From an uncultured Christensenella sp. (GTDB lineage: Bacteria > Bacillota > Clostridia > Christensenellales > Borkfalkiaceae): a stretch of 64,000 bases of DNA. The position numbers were made by a program, and so were the translations under genes. The notes beneath the pieces were generated by a model. That model searched no databases. It saw nothing but the letters and a program-made list of their open reading frames with translations, and was not told the origin of the DNA. The stretch spans positions 54,952 to 118,951 of the forward strand of contig CAJTLT010000001.1 in assembly GCA_910577375.1 (NCBI GenBank), given 5' to 3'. This document shows, in pieces, positions 43,097-55,100 of the stretch (position 1 is the stretch's first letter; the number at the start of each line of letters is the position of its first letter).

Positions 43097-43765
43097 ATGA
43101 AAGTACTTATCGTTGACGACGAAAAAATGATACGCGGCGTATTGAAAGAATACGTTGAGTTCGAGGGCGGCACCGCATACGAGGCGGAAGACGGAATGCA
43201 GGCGGTAAAGCTTTGCCGCGAAAACGATTTCGATATTATTTTAATGGATATAATGATGCCCCGTCTCGACGGCTTTTCCGCAGTTAAAGAAATTAAAAAG
43301 GTTAAAAATATCCCCGTAATTATGCTTTCGGCGCGCGGGGAAGAATACGATAAACTTTTCGGTTTTGAAATAGGCATAGACGATTACGTAACAAAACCTT
43401 TTTCTCCCAAAGAGGTAATGGCGCGTATCCATGCGGTTTTAAAACGCGGCGCCGCGCAGGAAAATCCCGAAAACGGAATTATCTCTTTCGAGGGCTTGAA
43501 AATAGATATGGTCGGGCGTAACGTCTATGTAGACGGAGAAAAGGCAGAACTCACCCCCAAAGAATACGAAATACTTTTTTATTTCGTAAAAAACCAAGGG
43601 GTCGCTCTCACGCGCGAAAAATTATTGATGGACGTCTGGGGTTTCGATTTCTACGGCGACGACAGAACGGTAGACACGCATATAAAAATGCTCCGTTCTA
43701 ATTTAAAACAATACCGCAAGTTTATTATAACTCTCCGCGGTCTGGGGTATAAGTTTGAAGTCTGA
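43097..43765 (+). CDS. OmpR-family response regulator
   Basis: The 222 residues contain a receiver domain with phospho-acceptor Asp51 (ILMDIMMPRLDG), acidic pair DDE at 7-9 and the conserved Lys in TKPFSP, then a winged-helix DNA-binding domain (ELTPKEYEILFYFVKNQG...DDRTVDTHIKMLRSNL). ATG behind AAAAAGGAG. It overlaps the kinase gene by 11 bases. The targets are unknown; the closest downstream gene is the template RNA and giant surface protein. Confidence 0.95.
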   Translation: MKVLIVDDEKMIRGVLKEYVEFEGGTAYEAEDGMQAVKLCRENDFDIILMDIMMPRLDGFSAVKEIKKVKNIPVIMLSARGEEYDKLFGFEIGIDDYVTKPFSPKEVMARIHAVLKRGAAQENPENGIISFEGLKIDMVGRNVYVDGEKAELTPKEYEILFYFVKNQGVALTREKLLMDVWGFDFYGDDRTVDTHIKMLRSNLKQYRKFIITLRGLGYKFEV

Positions 43766-45221
43766 TAACGGCGCAAAGCTGTCAAACGGCAAATCCGCAA
43801 AATCGGGGATAAAAAAATTAAGGCGCATAAAAAGCGTAAACCGCGTAATGTGGGGCTATTTTTGCTTGCTTGCGTTCCTTTTGATTTTGTTTATAGAAAT
43901 AGTTTTCAGCATAATGGTTTCAACCGCGCTTGAAAAGCAGGCAGCCGACCGCATAACCGCAATCGGAAAAGAAGTGGAATCCGAAATTTCCCGCCCTTAC
44001 GGTTTAGAAATACTTATCGCCAGAAACCGCAAAGAGGGAGTAGAAGTTCTTTTAATCAACGGCGATTGGCAAGTCGTCGCGCCAAAAGATTATTATGAAA
44101 ACGCAGAAGCCCACCGCAGCTTTCAGGATATAAAAACCCGCTTTATAGTTAACGAAGATATCGGCTTTTGGGAAGTTTACCGCACAGCCGACGCCGTCAA
44201 CTATGTTTCAAAGGTGGAGTACGCGGGCGCTCCGCATTATCTGTATATAAGCTATTCTATAAAAATCGTCCGCGATACCGTCGGCAATTTACAGCTTTAT
44301 ATGCTTTTAATCGGCGTGGCGGTTTTCTTGCTTGCGTTCCTCATTTCCCTCGCGCTTTCCCAAAAGCTAACGCGCGGGCTTAAAACTATGTCCGATACCG
44401 CCGTATTGCTTGCAAAAGGCGATTACGGAGTGGAGTTTACAAACCTAGATTATAAAGAGCTTGCAAAGCTTTCAGATACGCTCAACTACGTCCGCGACGA
44501 GGTAAAAAAGAGCGGGGATTTCCAGCGCGAAATTCTTGCAAACGTCTCCCACGATTTAAAAACCCCGCTCACAATGATAAAGGCGTACGCCTCTATGATA
44601 AAAGAAATTTCAGGCGATAATAAAGAAAAGCGGGAAAAGCATTTGCAGGTAATTATCGACGAGGCTGACCGCCTCACGGGGCTTGTTAACGACGTTTTAA
44701 GCGTTTCAAAACTTCAATCCAACATAGCCGCGCTCAATTTAAAGGTTTTCAATTTAACCGAATTGGTTTACGGCATAATTAATAAGTTCGGATACTTGCA
44801 GGAAAGCTTAGGATATACTATAATGGTTGATATCGACGCAAATATGTATACCCGCGCCGATTCCGAAAAAATCAGTCAGGTTATTTACAACCTTTTGGGC
44901 AACGCGGCAAACTACACGGGCGAAGATAAAACGGTTTATATCAGCCTTAAATCGAGTATGGATGCAAAGCGCGTAAGATTTTCCGTCCGCGATACGGGCA
45001 AAGGCATAGCAAAAGAAGATTTGCCCGAAATATGGAACCGCTATTATCGCGTAAAAGAAAACCACGTCCGCCCCGTAAAGGGCACAGGCTTGGGGCTGAA
45101 TATAGCAAAAGCAATCCTCGATAACCACTCGTTCGATTACGGAGTGGATAGCGAGGTCGGCAAAGGCTCGGTTTTCTGGGTGGATTTCCCCGCCGTTCCC
45201 GCCGACCCCGAAAATTGTTAA
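43755..45221 (+). CDS. Sensor histidine kinase
   Basis: A 488-residue membrane kinase starting at TTG. TM1 (about 35-60) and TM2 (about 178-200) enclose a 120-residue external sensor, followed by HAMP, the HisKA domain with phospho-His in LANVSHDLKTPLTMIKAY, and the ATPase domain (NLLGNAANYTG, DTGKGIAKEDLPEIW, GTGLGLNIAKAI). It pairs with the upstream regulator. Signal unknown. Confidence 0.94.
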   Translation: MKSDNGAKLSNGKSAKSGIKKLRRIKSVNRVMWGYFCLLAFLLILFIEIVFSIMVSTALEKQAADRITAIGKEVESEISRPYGLEILIARNRKEGVEVLLINGDWQVVAPKDYYENAEAHRSFQDIKTRFIVNEDIGFWEVYRTADAVNYVSKVEYAGAPHYLYISYSIKIVRDTVGNLQLYMLLIGVAVFLLAFLISLALSQKLTRGLKTMSDTAVLLAKGDYGVEFTNLDYKELAKLSDTLNYVRDEVKKSGDFQREILANVSHDLKTPLTMIKAYASMIKEISGDNKEKREKHLQVIIDEADRLTGLVNDVLSVSKLQSNIAALNLKVFNLTELVYGIINKFGYLQESLGYTIMVDIDANMYTRADSEKISQVIYNLLGNAANYTGEDKTVYISLKSSMDAKRVRFSVRDTGKGIAKEDLPEIWNRYYRVKENHVRPVKGTGLGLNIAKAILDNHSFDYGVDSEVGKGSVFWVDFPAVPADPENC

Positions 45222-45622
45222 CAACTTAATATTTCCGTTAAAGCACGGTATATATGCCGTTCTTTATACGGGCGGTAACCTTGTTTAATTAACTGGTGTA
45301 GTTGGCTGCGTTCCGGTAACAACAACAACGCTAACAATGCGTATGTTCTCAATTCGTCCGGTGACAACAACAACAACAATACTAACAATAGCCATGGTGT
45401 GCGCCCCGCGCTTCACTCGCTTGTTACACAAAAGACAAGTTATTCCTGTATTTCTCCCGATACCGTCGGAGAAACCGATTAGATTTGAGATGAAGGGGGT
45501 TACCGTCCTGCCCGAAGCTTATTTGTTTTAAGCGGAAGGCGAATCCGTCCCAACCTTGGCACGACAATGCGGATTAACGCATCTTCGAGCCATTTGCTTT
45601 ATAAGCGGTTGGGCTTTTTTTT
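45222..45622 (+). ncRNA. Noncoding region holding the DGR template RNA
   Basis: Between the kinase stop and an intrinsic terminator no credible gene is found. The region holds the 114-bp template repeat (45302-45415), then about 200 bases with predicted helices: CCCAACC (45549-45555) pairs with GGTTGGG (45607-45613) followed by CTTTTTTTT, and AATGCG-N5-CGCAT sits inside. No clear promoter lies at 45222-45301, so it may be read through from the two-component operon. Such RNAs prime and template the reverse transcriptase in known DGRs. RNA ends are estimated. Confidence 0.65.
45302..45415 (+). repeat. DGR template repeat (TR)
   Basis: 114 bp matching 47134-47247 in the downstream gene, with eight differences. 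All eight are adenines here: 45318, 45324, 45325, 45333, 45369, 45372, 45375, 45378. The template encodes runs of AAC/AAT codons (GNNNNANN and DNNNNNTNN), the classic template design that yields many residues on adenine mutagenesis. The right end is GC-rich (GTGCGCCCCGCGCTTCA), as the initiation-of-homology segment should be, and the match stops abruptly after it. Confidence 0.93.
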
Positions 45623-45751
45623 ATATTTTTTTGCGCTTTTCCGCGGCATATTCCGCAATTAAAGTATAAAAAAACTATAAAAAATGTTAAAAATGAAATA
45701 TTGCGAAAAACCCGATATTTTCAAAATGTTAAATTCTAACAAAGGAGTATA

Positions 45752-45798
45752 AAAAACCGCCGAAAAACAGCAAAAAGCGCTGTTTTTCGGCGGTTTTT
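45752..45798. terminator. Strong bidirectional terminator beside invertible segment
   Basis: About 20 bp of stem (AAAAACCGCCGAAAAACAGC and its complement) flanked by A and T runs. In the present orientation it would stop transcripts leaving the inverted-repeat segment leftward. Confidence 0.85.
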
Positions 45799-45853
45799 AT
45801 GTTAAAACGCAACAAAAACGCATAAAAAAATACGGGCGTAAATGTACGTAAAA

Positions 45854-46019
45854 TATGGTAATTCATGTCCGTATTTCGGATATATATTATCACTTAACAA
45901 ATTTTATGTCAAGATTTTGGAAAGAATTTTTCATAAAAAGAGCATATTTGTACAGAAAATATATGAAATTTCGACAAAATTCGTGTTTATTCGGGAATAT
46001 GTGGACATGAATTACCATA
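45854..46019. repeat. Putative invertible promoter segment with 17-bp inverted repeats
   Basis: TATGGTAATTCATGTCC (45854-45870) and its exact reverse complement (46003-46019) enclose 132 bp. Inside is one strong promoter, on the minus strand, facing away from the giant surface gene. No convincing plus-strand promoter exists between here and that gene at 46163. Inversion would turn the promoter toward the gene, leaving a leader of about 150 bases. The architecture matches known invertible promoters, but inversion is inferred and no matching recombinase gene is adjacent. Confidence 0.7.
45884..45912 (-). promoter_or_regulatory. Promoter within the inverted-repeat segment, facing left
   Basis: Minus-strand TTGACA (45907-45912), 17 bases, TAATAT (45884-45889). 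Confidence 0.7.
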
Positions 46020-46162
46020 ATTCTTGTGCGCATTTTATAGGGTAAATGTTAATAAATAACATAAAAATCAGGGGCTATATAGTGTAAAAGGGTTGGGGTA
46101 CTAAGGGTATCTCTACCTTTTGGTATTCTAAAAAAACAACACTTTTTAGTGAGGTAAACCAT

Positions 46163-49100
46163 ATGAAGAATTTTTTGAAGACAAAACTCCGATTGGTCGC
46201 AATAGCTTTTGCGGCGGTTGTGATGTGCGTTTGCGCCGCGTTTGCGGGCGTAACGCTCAATCAACAATCCGCAAGCGCTATGACCACTTCGTCTGTAACC
46301 AACGTTTACAGCGGGGCGGACATCTGGAACTCTTCCAAAAGTAAGTTTGATAAAAAGGGCGTTCAAGACCTTTTGGTTAAGCTTGGCAAGGGTGCAGGCG
46401 CTACAACGGACACTAAATCTTATAAGGCTTTGGAAAGCGCATACTCTGCGCCCGTAACTGCAACAACTATTGCAACAAAAAACGGCGGAGCTAACGGTTT
46501 GGTTGTAACTTTGGGCGGATATAAGTGGACGGTAACTTACCTTTCCACCGATACAAACGGCGATTTAATCGCTACCCTTTGGTACGCAGATACGGAAACC
46601 AACTCGGTATTTGCGGGTAATGCTTCGGGTACCGGTTGGTATTCGTCGACTACATCTGGCGGTTATAGCGGATATAAATACTCTAACCACTATGGCGGCA
46701 GCTATATGCGCGCTGTAACTTTGGGCAACGGCGGTCAGTTTTACTCGTCAAATTCAAACAACATAACTGATAGCAGTGTATCTACCGTTACCGCAACTGA
46801 GGCGCAGGTGCAAGGTTCAAAATTTAATCTGTTTGCGCAGGGTGCAATTGCTGAATATCTTGATACACCTAGTATGGTAAGTTGGCAGCAACAGCAATAT
46901 AATTCTGCGTTTTCTTCTTACAGACTTCAAAACGATAACCTTACAGCGGTAACTGCTAATTGGTATAATACTAATATTTCTAATTCAGTAAAAAACGACC
47001 CGCTTTATTATCAGTGGGGCAACGATAAGGTTTGGTTGCCTTCCATACCCGAAACAGGTTGGAATACTTCCAACACGGGTATTTGGGGAACTACAACCGA
47101 ACAGCGCAGGAGTACTTCTTCCAGCAGCTATTCTTGGCTGCGTTCCGGTTACAACGTCAACGCTCACAATGCGTATGTTCTCAATTCGTCCGGTGACAAC
47201 GACTACTACTATACTAACAATAGCCATGGTGTGCGCCCCGCGCTTCATCTCAATCTGAAATCTGCCGCGAAAGCGGCGGGCGTTTCCGTACCCACGGTAA
47301 CCACAGCAGACAAAACATACAACGCGGCGGCAATTAACGCGATAGATAATATCGAAGAAGATAAAGTAGATATTTCGGCAACGCACGCAGATAACGTTAC
47401 GAATACGCCCGCAGCGTGGACGCCGACAGTAGCCGACGGCGCACTGAAGGCCACGCAGTCGGGTGATTATGAAGTAACGTTTAGCCTAAAAAATCCGTAT
47501 ACCTTCGCCGACGTTGAATGGAACGCGGACGAAGAGGCATGGGTTCATAAAACCCTGAAAGACGAGGACGGCACAAGCCCCTTGGTTGTTCCCGCGTGGG
47601 ATGCAGACGGCGTTAATTTGGACGGAAACCAGATAGACACCGAGGCGGCTTACGAAATATTAATAAAGGATATAACCCTTAAATTCACTATAAAACGCGC
47701 CCCGATTACCGCAACGTGGTCGGGCGGAACAAACTTCAAATGGAAGTACGACGGCACGGCGAAAGAGCCGACCCTCACTTTGTCGGGCGAAAAATCCACG
47801 GAAAAGGTTGTTCTCGTTACCGATTTCAACAAAGTGGGAACGGACGACTGGACTTCGTCCGCGCCTATAAATTCGGGCAAATATACAAAGAGAATAAAGC
47901 TTGCCGCAGTTTCTTCTAACGCGGTTAATGCAAACTATGTTTTAAACAGCGGAACGGCGGACGTTGAAGACCTTTCTCAGGAATTCGAAATAGAGCCAAC
48001 CTATCTCACCGTGCAATGGTTCGGAAAAGACGGCGGTTCTACGTTCAGCTGGGTGTTCAACGATCAGAAATTCACGCCCACCGCAAAAGTTTATATGCCC
48101 AACAGCTCCGAGGCGACAACCGCGGTGCTTGCATACGAATACGCGTTGCAAAGCGGCGAAACGGGCACTTTGGAGGCGGACGGCAGCGCGCCCAAACACG
48201 CGGGCAAATACGTTGTTACCGTTAAACTTGCCGAAAACGACGCAAACCTTAACTTCGGATTTGCGGAAAGCGCAACGGTTACGCGCAACTTTGAAATTAC
48301 GCGCCTTTCTGCTAAAAACCTGCAATGGTGGCAGAACAGCGGATTTACAACCCCATGGGGCAGCGGAATAACATTCACTTACGATAACGCGGGGCACAGA
48401 CCTTATGCAACCGCGGAGGATTTGAGCGGAAATTCGCTTGCAATGACCTTTAAATTCCAAAGGGTTGAAAGCGGTTCTCTTGTTGGCGAACAGTTTACGG
48501 ACACCCCCAAACAAGCTGGCACATACCGCATAACCGCATATGAACAGCACGACGACTATACAATGTCGGGCGCGGGCACAACATATATCAATTATACGAT
48601 TAACAAGCGTTCTGTTGCGGTTAACTGGGATTGGAGCGGCTTTACGGAAAAGCGCACGGAATACAGCGCGTCTGCGCAAGCCCCCGCGGCAAGCGCAAAA
48701 GCGGAAAATATATGGAGCGACGACGGCTCTGCATCGGGCGATTATACTCTTGTGCTTACGTCGGTTGTAAAGCTCGGCGGCGTTACGCAGGTTAACGGCG
48801 CGGTAAATTACAACTCTTCGCCCTATAATATAAAAGTTTCCCTTTCTGACGAGGACGCAAAAAACTATACTCTTACGGACGATAACCAGAATTTCTATAT
48901 CGATAAATACACTATCAAAGCGAGCGAAATTCACTGGTATAACGGCGGAAAGGAAGTTTCCCCTGTAAATCTGGAACTTACTTTCGGCGCGGCGCCCGCG
49001 CTTTCCGCAAAGGCGATTTACACTATCAACGGAAATACGGTTGAAATCGACCTTGTTCCCCACGGAACGAACGGTTACGACCATTATCCCACGAACGTTA

Positions 49101-52100
49101 ACGACGTATGGCCTCAGGGCGCATACACCTTTACCGTGGAATTGAAATCCGCAGACGCGGCTAACTTAACCGCAAACGCGAGCGATTTGGTTGTTAAGTT
49201 CAACATCGTTCCCCAAAGAGTTCAGGCGGAAGAAATGCACGTTGTTTGGGTTATCAGAAATACCGACGGCTCATATACGCAGATTTCCGCAAATTATAAA
49301 TTCGTTTACAACGGACAAAAGCAGTACCCCACGGCTTTGGGCTATTATGTGAACGAGCAGACGGAAAATCCTTTTGATATTACCGACAGCTCGACTTATA
49401 AAGTGCTTAAAACGGTTGGTACGTCTTACATTGACGCGGGAACTTACACCGCATGGGCAAACCCCGGCGGCAACCCCGATTTGTCTTTCTACGTAGAGGA
49501 CGGCTCTGACGAAATCGTTTATGAAATCGCGCCTTTGGAGGTAGAGGTTGAGTGGACGGTTGCGGCAAAATACACCTATAACGGCAGCGCACAAGGACCT
49601 TCGCTTGCGCCCACTTCGGCGGGCTCTGCGGCTTTGGGCGGACTTTCGGCAAACTTCAACACGCTTTTGAAAGTTTCTCAGGCGGTTGACGCGGGCGACC
49701 AGATTGCAAAAGCTTCCGCGGGAAAGAACTACGCTTTGAAGCTTGCGGGCGAAACGGCTGAAGAAACGTTATATAAAGCGTTTTATATCAATAAATTAAC
49801 GCTTACTTCCGCAATCAAATGGGAGAGCGGAGAAGATAAAGACGTATTCGTTTACGACGGAGCGGAACATGCGCCCGCGTATACACTTGACGCGCTTTAT
49901 TCCTCGCTTAAAATAGAGATTACCGGCAAGCAGACGGCGGCGGGAACGTATTACGTTACGGCTGTTCTCACGAACGACCCCGCAAACCGCAACTATGAAA
50001 TTGCGAGCGCGAACGCGGTTAAACAATTCACTATTAAACAAAAAGAAGTTGCCGTAATCTGGACGGACAATGCGGGAGATACCTTTAAATGGAGTTACGA
50101 CGGCGCAAAACACGAGCCTTCGGCTTCGGTTGCTCCTGTAACGCTCGCGGACGGTACAACCGTTAATTTAACCGTAACCGTTACGGGCGGCGAAATAAAC
50201 GCGGGAAGTTACTCCGCAACGGCGAGCATAGCTGATAAAAACTATGCGTTAACCGACAGCGAACAGCCTTTCACAATCGAAAAGGCTAAAATAACGGTGA
50301 CGGCGGCGGATAAATCCGTTACTTACGGACAGAACGCGCCCCAGTTCACCGCAACGGCAAGCGGGGCAATCGCTTCTACGGATTCGGCTTCCGACCTTGT
50401 AAAGGGAGTGCAGTTCAGATGCGCTTACGGTCAGTTCAGCGAAGTGAAAACGGGCGGTTATACCATAACGCCTTACGGACTGGATTTGGCTAACTACGAA
50501 GTAACTTATGCGAACGGAACTTTGACGGTTAACAAAGCGGCGGTTACGGTATCCGTTCAGGACCATAACGGAACTTACGGCGACCACTTCCACAGCCCCA
50601 CATATACGGCTAGCGGAGTAGTAAACGGCGACAGTCTCGGCATAACGTTTGAAATCTGGGAAACGGACGAAAACGGCGCGGCAACCCAAAAAGTTGCGGA
50701 TTTGACAAAAGCGCCCGCGGCGGGAACATATCTTATAAAAGCCGTAGTTTCTTCCGCAAACGCAAACTATGATTTGGGAACGATTGCGGACGCGAAGTAT
50801 ATCATTGCGAAAAAGTCGCTTGTTGTATCCGCGGACAATATCACAATAGAATACGGCGACGCAAAACCCGTTTATACGGTAAGCGTTTCTGGTCTTGTAA
50901 ACGGCGACAGCGCGCCCGCGTTTGTAGCTGCTTCCGATTATGACCCCGCAGACCCCGACAACAAAAACGCGGGAACTTACGATATAACGGTAACTGCGCA
51001 AAACCTTGATAATTACGAAGTTGCAACGGCGGATTATAACAAAGGTACTTTGACGGTAGAGCAAAAGAAAATTACCGTTCAGATTTCTTCCCACAGCGTT
51101 GTATACGGCGCGGCGGGCGCCGATTTGACGGCGGACGGCAGCTGGACTGTTACAAACGGCGCGCTTGTAAACGGCGATACGAATGCCGACCTCGGCATAA
51201 CGCTTGAAAAAGCGGCTAACGGACTGAACGGTTCAACGGCTGTTTCCGGTAACGTTGTAGGCGTTTACGACATTACGGGCAAATCCACGTCAACAAATTA
51301 CAGCGTTGAATTTAAAAACGGAACTTACGTTATAACGAAAGCTACGCTCACAGTTACGGCAAACGACGATTCTATAACCTACGGCGACGCTTTGCCTGCG
51401 GATTTCTCTGTTGCGTACAGTGGTTTTGTAAACGGCGACAATGAAAACGCGTCGGGAGTTTGGGTGGCAGGTAAAGGCACGGCTAAATTCAATTGCCCTT
51501 ATACCGCTGGCAGCGGAGTTGGAACTTACCTTATAACACCTTACGGTTTAGAGGCAAACAACTACGATATCGTTTATGAAACCGGCGATTTGACGGTTGA
51601 ACAGCTTGCAATCAGTATTGCAATCGAAAACTCTTCAAGCAAATACGGCGACCCTATGGCAACGCTTAATTTCAGGGTTGCAAGCGGCAGCGTGTACGGG
51701 TCCGATAATCTCGGAATAACTCTTACAAAAGCCGAAGACGGCTTGAACGGCACAACGCCGGTAAGCGGTTTGAACGTCGGCACTTATGAAATTACTGGAA
51801 CGGCTTCTAACCCCAACTATAAAGTAACCTTTACAAATAAAGGAACTTATACCGTAAGCAAGGCAACCCTTGTGGTAAAGGCGAATTCAAGCACTATAAT
51901 TTACGGCGACGAAAATATTTCCGACAGCTGGGCGAACGGAGTAAGCTTTATAGGCTTTGTAAACGGCGACACAGACGCGGTTATAAGCGGCGACGTTGTA
52001 TATTCATATAATTACAGCCGTTATGACAAGGTCGGAAAATATTCGATTACTCCCAGCGGACTTACCGCAGAGAATTACGATATAACTTTTGAGGACGGCG

Positions 52101-55100
52101 AACTTACCGTTGAGAAAAAAGCTGTAACCGTAACAATAGAAGATAAAACGAGTATGTACGGCAAGCCCGAGGTTGCGCTTACGCACAACGGCGCTGACGT
52201 TGCTTTAAACGGCGATGATTTGGGAATTACGCTTAAACGCGGCAGAGATACCGTAAAAGACGCCGGCGCATACGTTATTACGGGAACTGCTTCAAACGAA
52301 AATTATGTTGTAACTTTCTTAAACGGCACTTATACGATTACGCCGTTTGAAATAGAAGTTATATGGAAGAGCGGAAACGCAGACGACAGCGACTTCAATT
52401 ATACTTACAACGCAAAAATGCAGGCTCCCAAGGCGACGTTCCTTGATTGGGATAATAACGAAAAGACCTTGACCGTTTCCGGCGGAAGAACAAGAGCGGG
52501 TACGGATTTCACCGCGGAAGCAGTTCTTCCCGCGCCTACTTCGAACTTCGTATTCAAAACGGGAACCGACGTCACGCAGCTTTTCACAATCAATCCTAAA
52601 TCGATTACCATTCAATGGTACAAAAATTACGATAAAGAAACGGATACTTACAGCGGACTGATAAGCGCAAGCGCCCCTTGCGAATATGATTTCAAGAGCG
52701 GTGTAAAACAAGTTCCTTTCGCTGTTGCGCAAGGGCTTGAAAGCGGCGATAACGTAAATATCGTTGTCGTCGGTGCGGCGGTTGCGGCGGGGAAATATAC
52801 CGCGGAAGCCGTTATAAGCGATACGGCAGGCAACGGCAACTATATTATCGGAGCGGCAACCAAAACTTGCGAATTCTCGATTGTAACCGTGGCGGCGTCC
52901 GGTTTTGCCTGGTATAAAACCGCAGATTTAAGTGAAACTGTTACCAGCGGCAATCTTGCATATGTTTACGACGGTCATGCTCACAGACCTTGGATTAAAT
53001 CGGGAGTGGACGATAAGTATTCTTACGTTATCACCAAAGCGGACGGCAGCGATTGCGGCGGCGTTGCGCTGAACGTTGGAAGTTACAAAATTGTTGCAAC
53101 TCCTATCGACCAGAACATAACGATAACCGCGCAACAGGCTACGTTTAATTTCGAAATAACGGCAAAAACGGTTACGGTTAACTGGAACGCTACGTCTTTC
53201 GTTTATAACGGCGGCGTGCAGATACCTGCGGCGGACTTTACCGACGTATTCGGAAACCGCATAACGCTGACCGTGACGGTTGACGGCGGTAACGAAAACA
53301 GCGTAGAGGCTGCAACCTATAAGGCGAAAGTCGAACTTGCTGCTAACGGCAACTACAAATTTGAAAACGGCTTTACTGCCGAACAGTCTTATACGATAAC
53401 GGCTAAGAAGATAGAAGTAGTGTGGACTTCCAAACTCGACGGAAATTCGTGGATTATGGAATATAACGGTACGGAAGTAGATACTTCAAAAATTTCCGCA
53501 ACCGCAACTATGAAAAACGAAATTGCGGGCGAAAATATTAAGCTCGTACACACGCTGCTCTTAAACGGCAAACCCGTAAGCAATATTAAAGACGCGGGTA
53601 TATATACGATTAAAGTAGAGCTTGCAACAGAAAACGGAAATTACGAAATAATCGACGGCGAGCATACGTTTGAAATAACCAAACCCTCGCTTACGATAAC
53701 CGCGGACAATTTCGAACTTGATTACGGCGCGGCGAAACCCGAATTTACGGCGCAATACAACGGCTTTATAAGCGGCGAAAACGAGGATATTCTCGGGCTT
53801 GAGGTTGACGGTAAAATCAATTGGCTTTATAGCGAATATAACCAGAACAGCTCGCCCAGAGACGAAGGTTACGCGATTACGCTTGTAACAATGGTTCAGG
53901 ACCCTGTAGCGCGCGAGGCTTTTGAAAGCATACTCAAAAACTATGATTGGAAAGTTGTTCCCGGTTTAATTACGATTTTGGTCGGCGAAGGCGACGTTAA
54001 ACTTATCGGAACGTATAATTCGAGCGGCGATATGATTTATAACGGCGGTGAACAATTGCCCAAGGCTTATTATAAATCCACCAAGAGCGGCAATGAAAAC
54101 TGGATTGCTTTGAACGTAACTTTAATGACGGACGGCACTTATACGACTGTAAGCACAGACCCCGCTGTTGACGTTAACGTTTATTATATCAAAGTAAGCA
54201 AATACGATAACGATAACGACGAAACTCCTCTTACAAAAAACGAGTGGACGTTTGAAATCAAAAAACTCGAGCTTACCGTTAATATTTCCGACAGCGAAGA
54301 AGTTTACGGTGACGTAACGCAGAGCAATTATGAAAGCAAGCTTTCATGGGAATACGGTAATCTGGACGATTTGTTGGTTATCTGCAATAACGACCGTTCA
54401 AAATACGAGGCTCTAAGAGAACGCATTGAAAGGGATAATCTCCTTGAAACAACTGTCGGAGCAACGCTTTCGTATGACGACGGCGGATTTGCAAATGCGG
54501 GCGAGTATCATATTTACGGTATCTGGTCGCAGGATGAAGATTTGCGTAAAAACTACAATGTTAAATTCTTAGGCAGCGCGGAAGCTTCCGACGGTTCTAA
54601 CAGCGAGGGATTGTTCGTTATAGAAAAGGCTGTTCTGACGATTGCTTCCGAAGGAACGCCCAACCAGATTTCCAAAATCACGGGCGACCCGATTATCGTA
54701 GATATAGGCAAACTCAACGAAAACAAAGAAACATTAAACGAGTTCAAATACGAGTATATAAGAAATTCCGGTTATGCCGACGCAAGTTTATCTATAAGAT
54801 ACAGACGTTATAACCTTGAAACATATAACATAGACGATATAGCGGCTCCCGAAGACGAGAAGAATTACTCGGTAGATAATTCGCCGTTCGAACAAAAGAT
54901 AGGCAAATGGCTGGTTAATTTTGAAATTACCATGCCCAACCATGAAATCTATTACGGTCAGTGGATTATTTATATCGAGCCTTCGTCAAACGAGATAAGA
55001 ATTACTTTCGTTAAAAATTACGAAGTTAATTACGGCGATACGGCGGTAACAGGCAAAGAGCTTACCAAAAAGCTTCTTGACGGATATATCGAAATAGATA

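Noticed and set aside
45337..45531. 64-residue frame overlapping the template repeat
   Set aside because: It starts within the TR in a different frame from the target and has no ribosome site or recognisable product.
45842..46045. 67-residue frame across the inverted-repeat segment
   Set aside because: It crosses both inverted repeats, lacks a ribosome site and resembles no DGR accessory protein such as Avd.
47942..49084. Long minus-strand frame (380 residues) in the giant gene
   Set aside because: It is a composition-driven shadow rich in Arg, Cys and Val, without a start signal, while the plus frame has clear domains.
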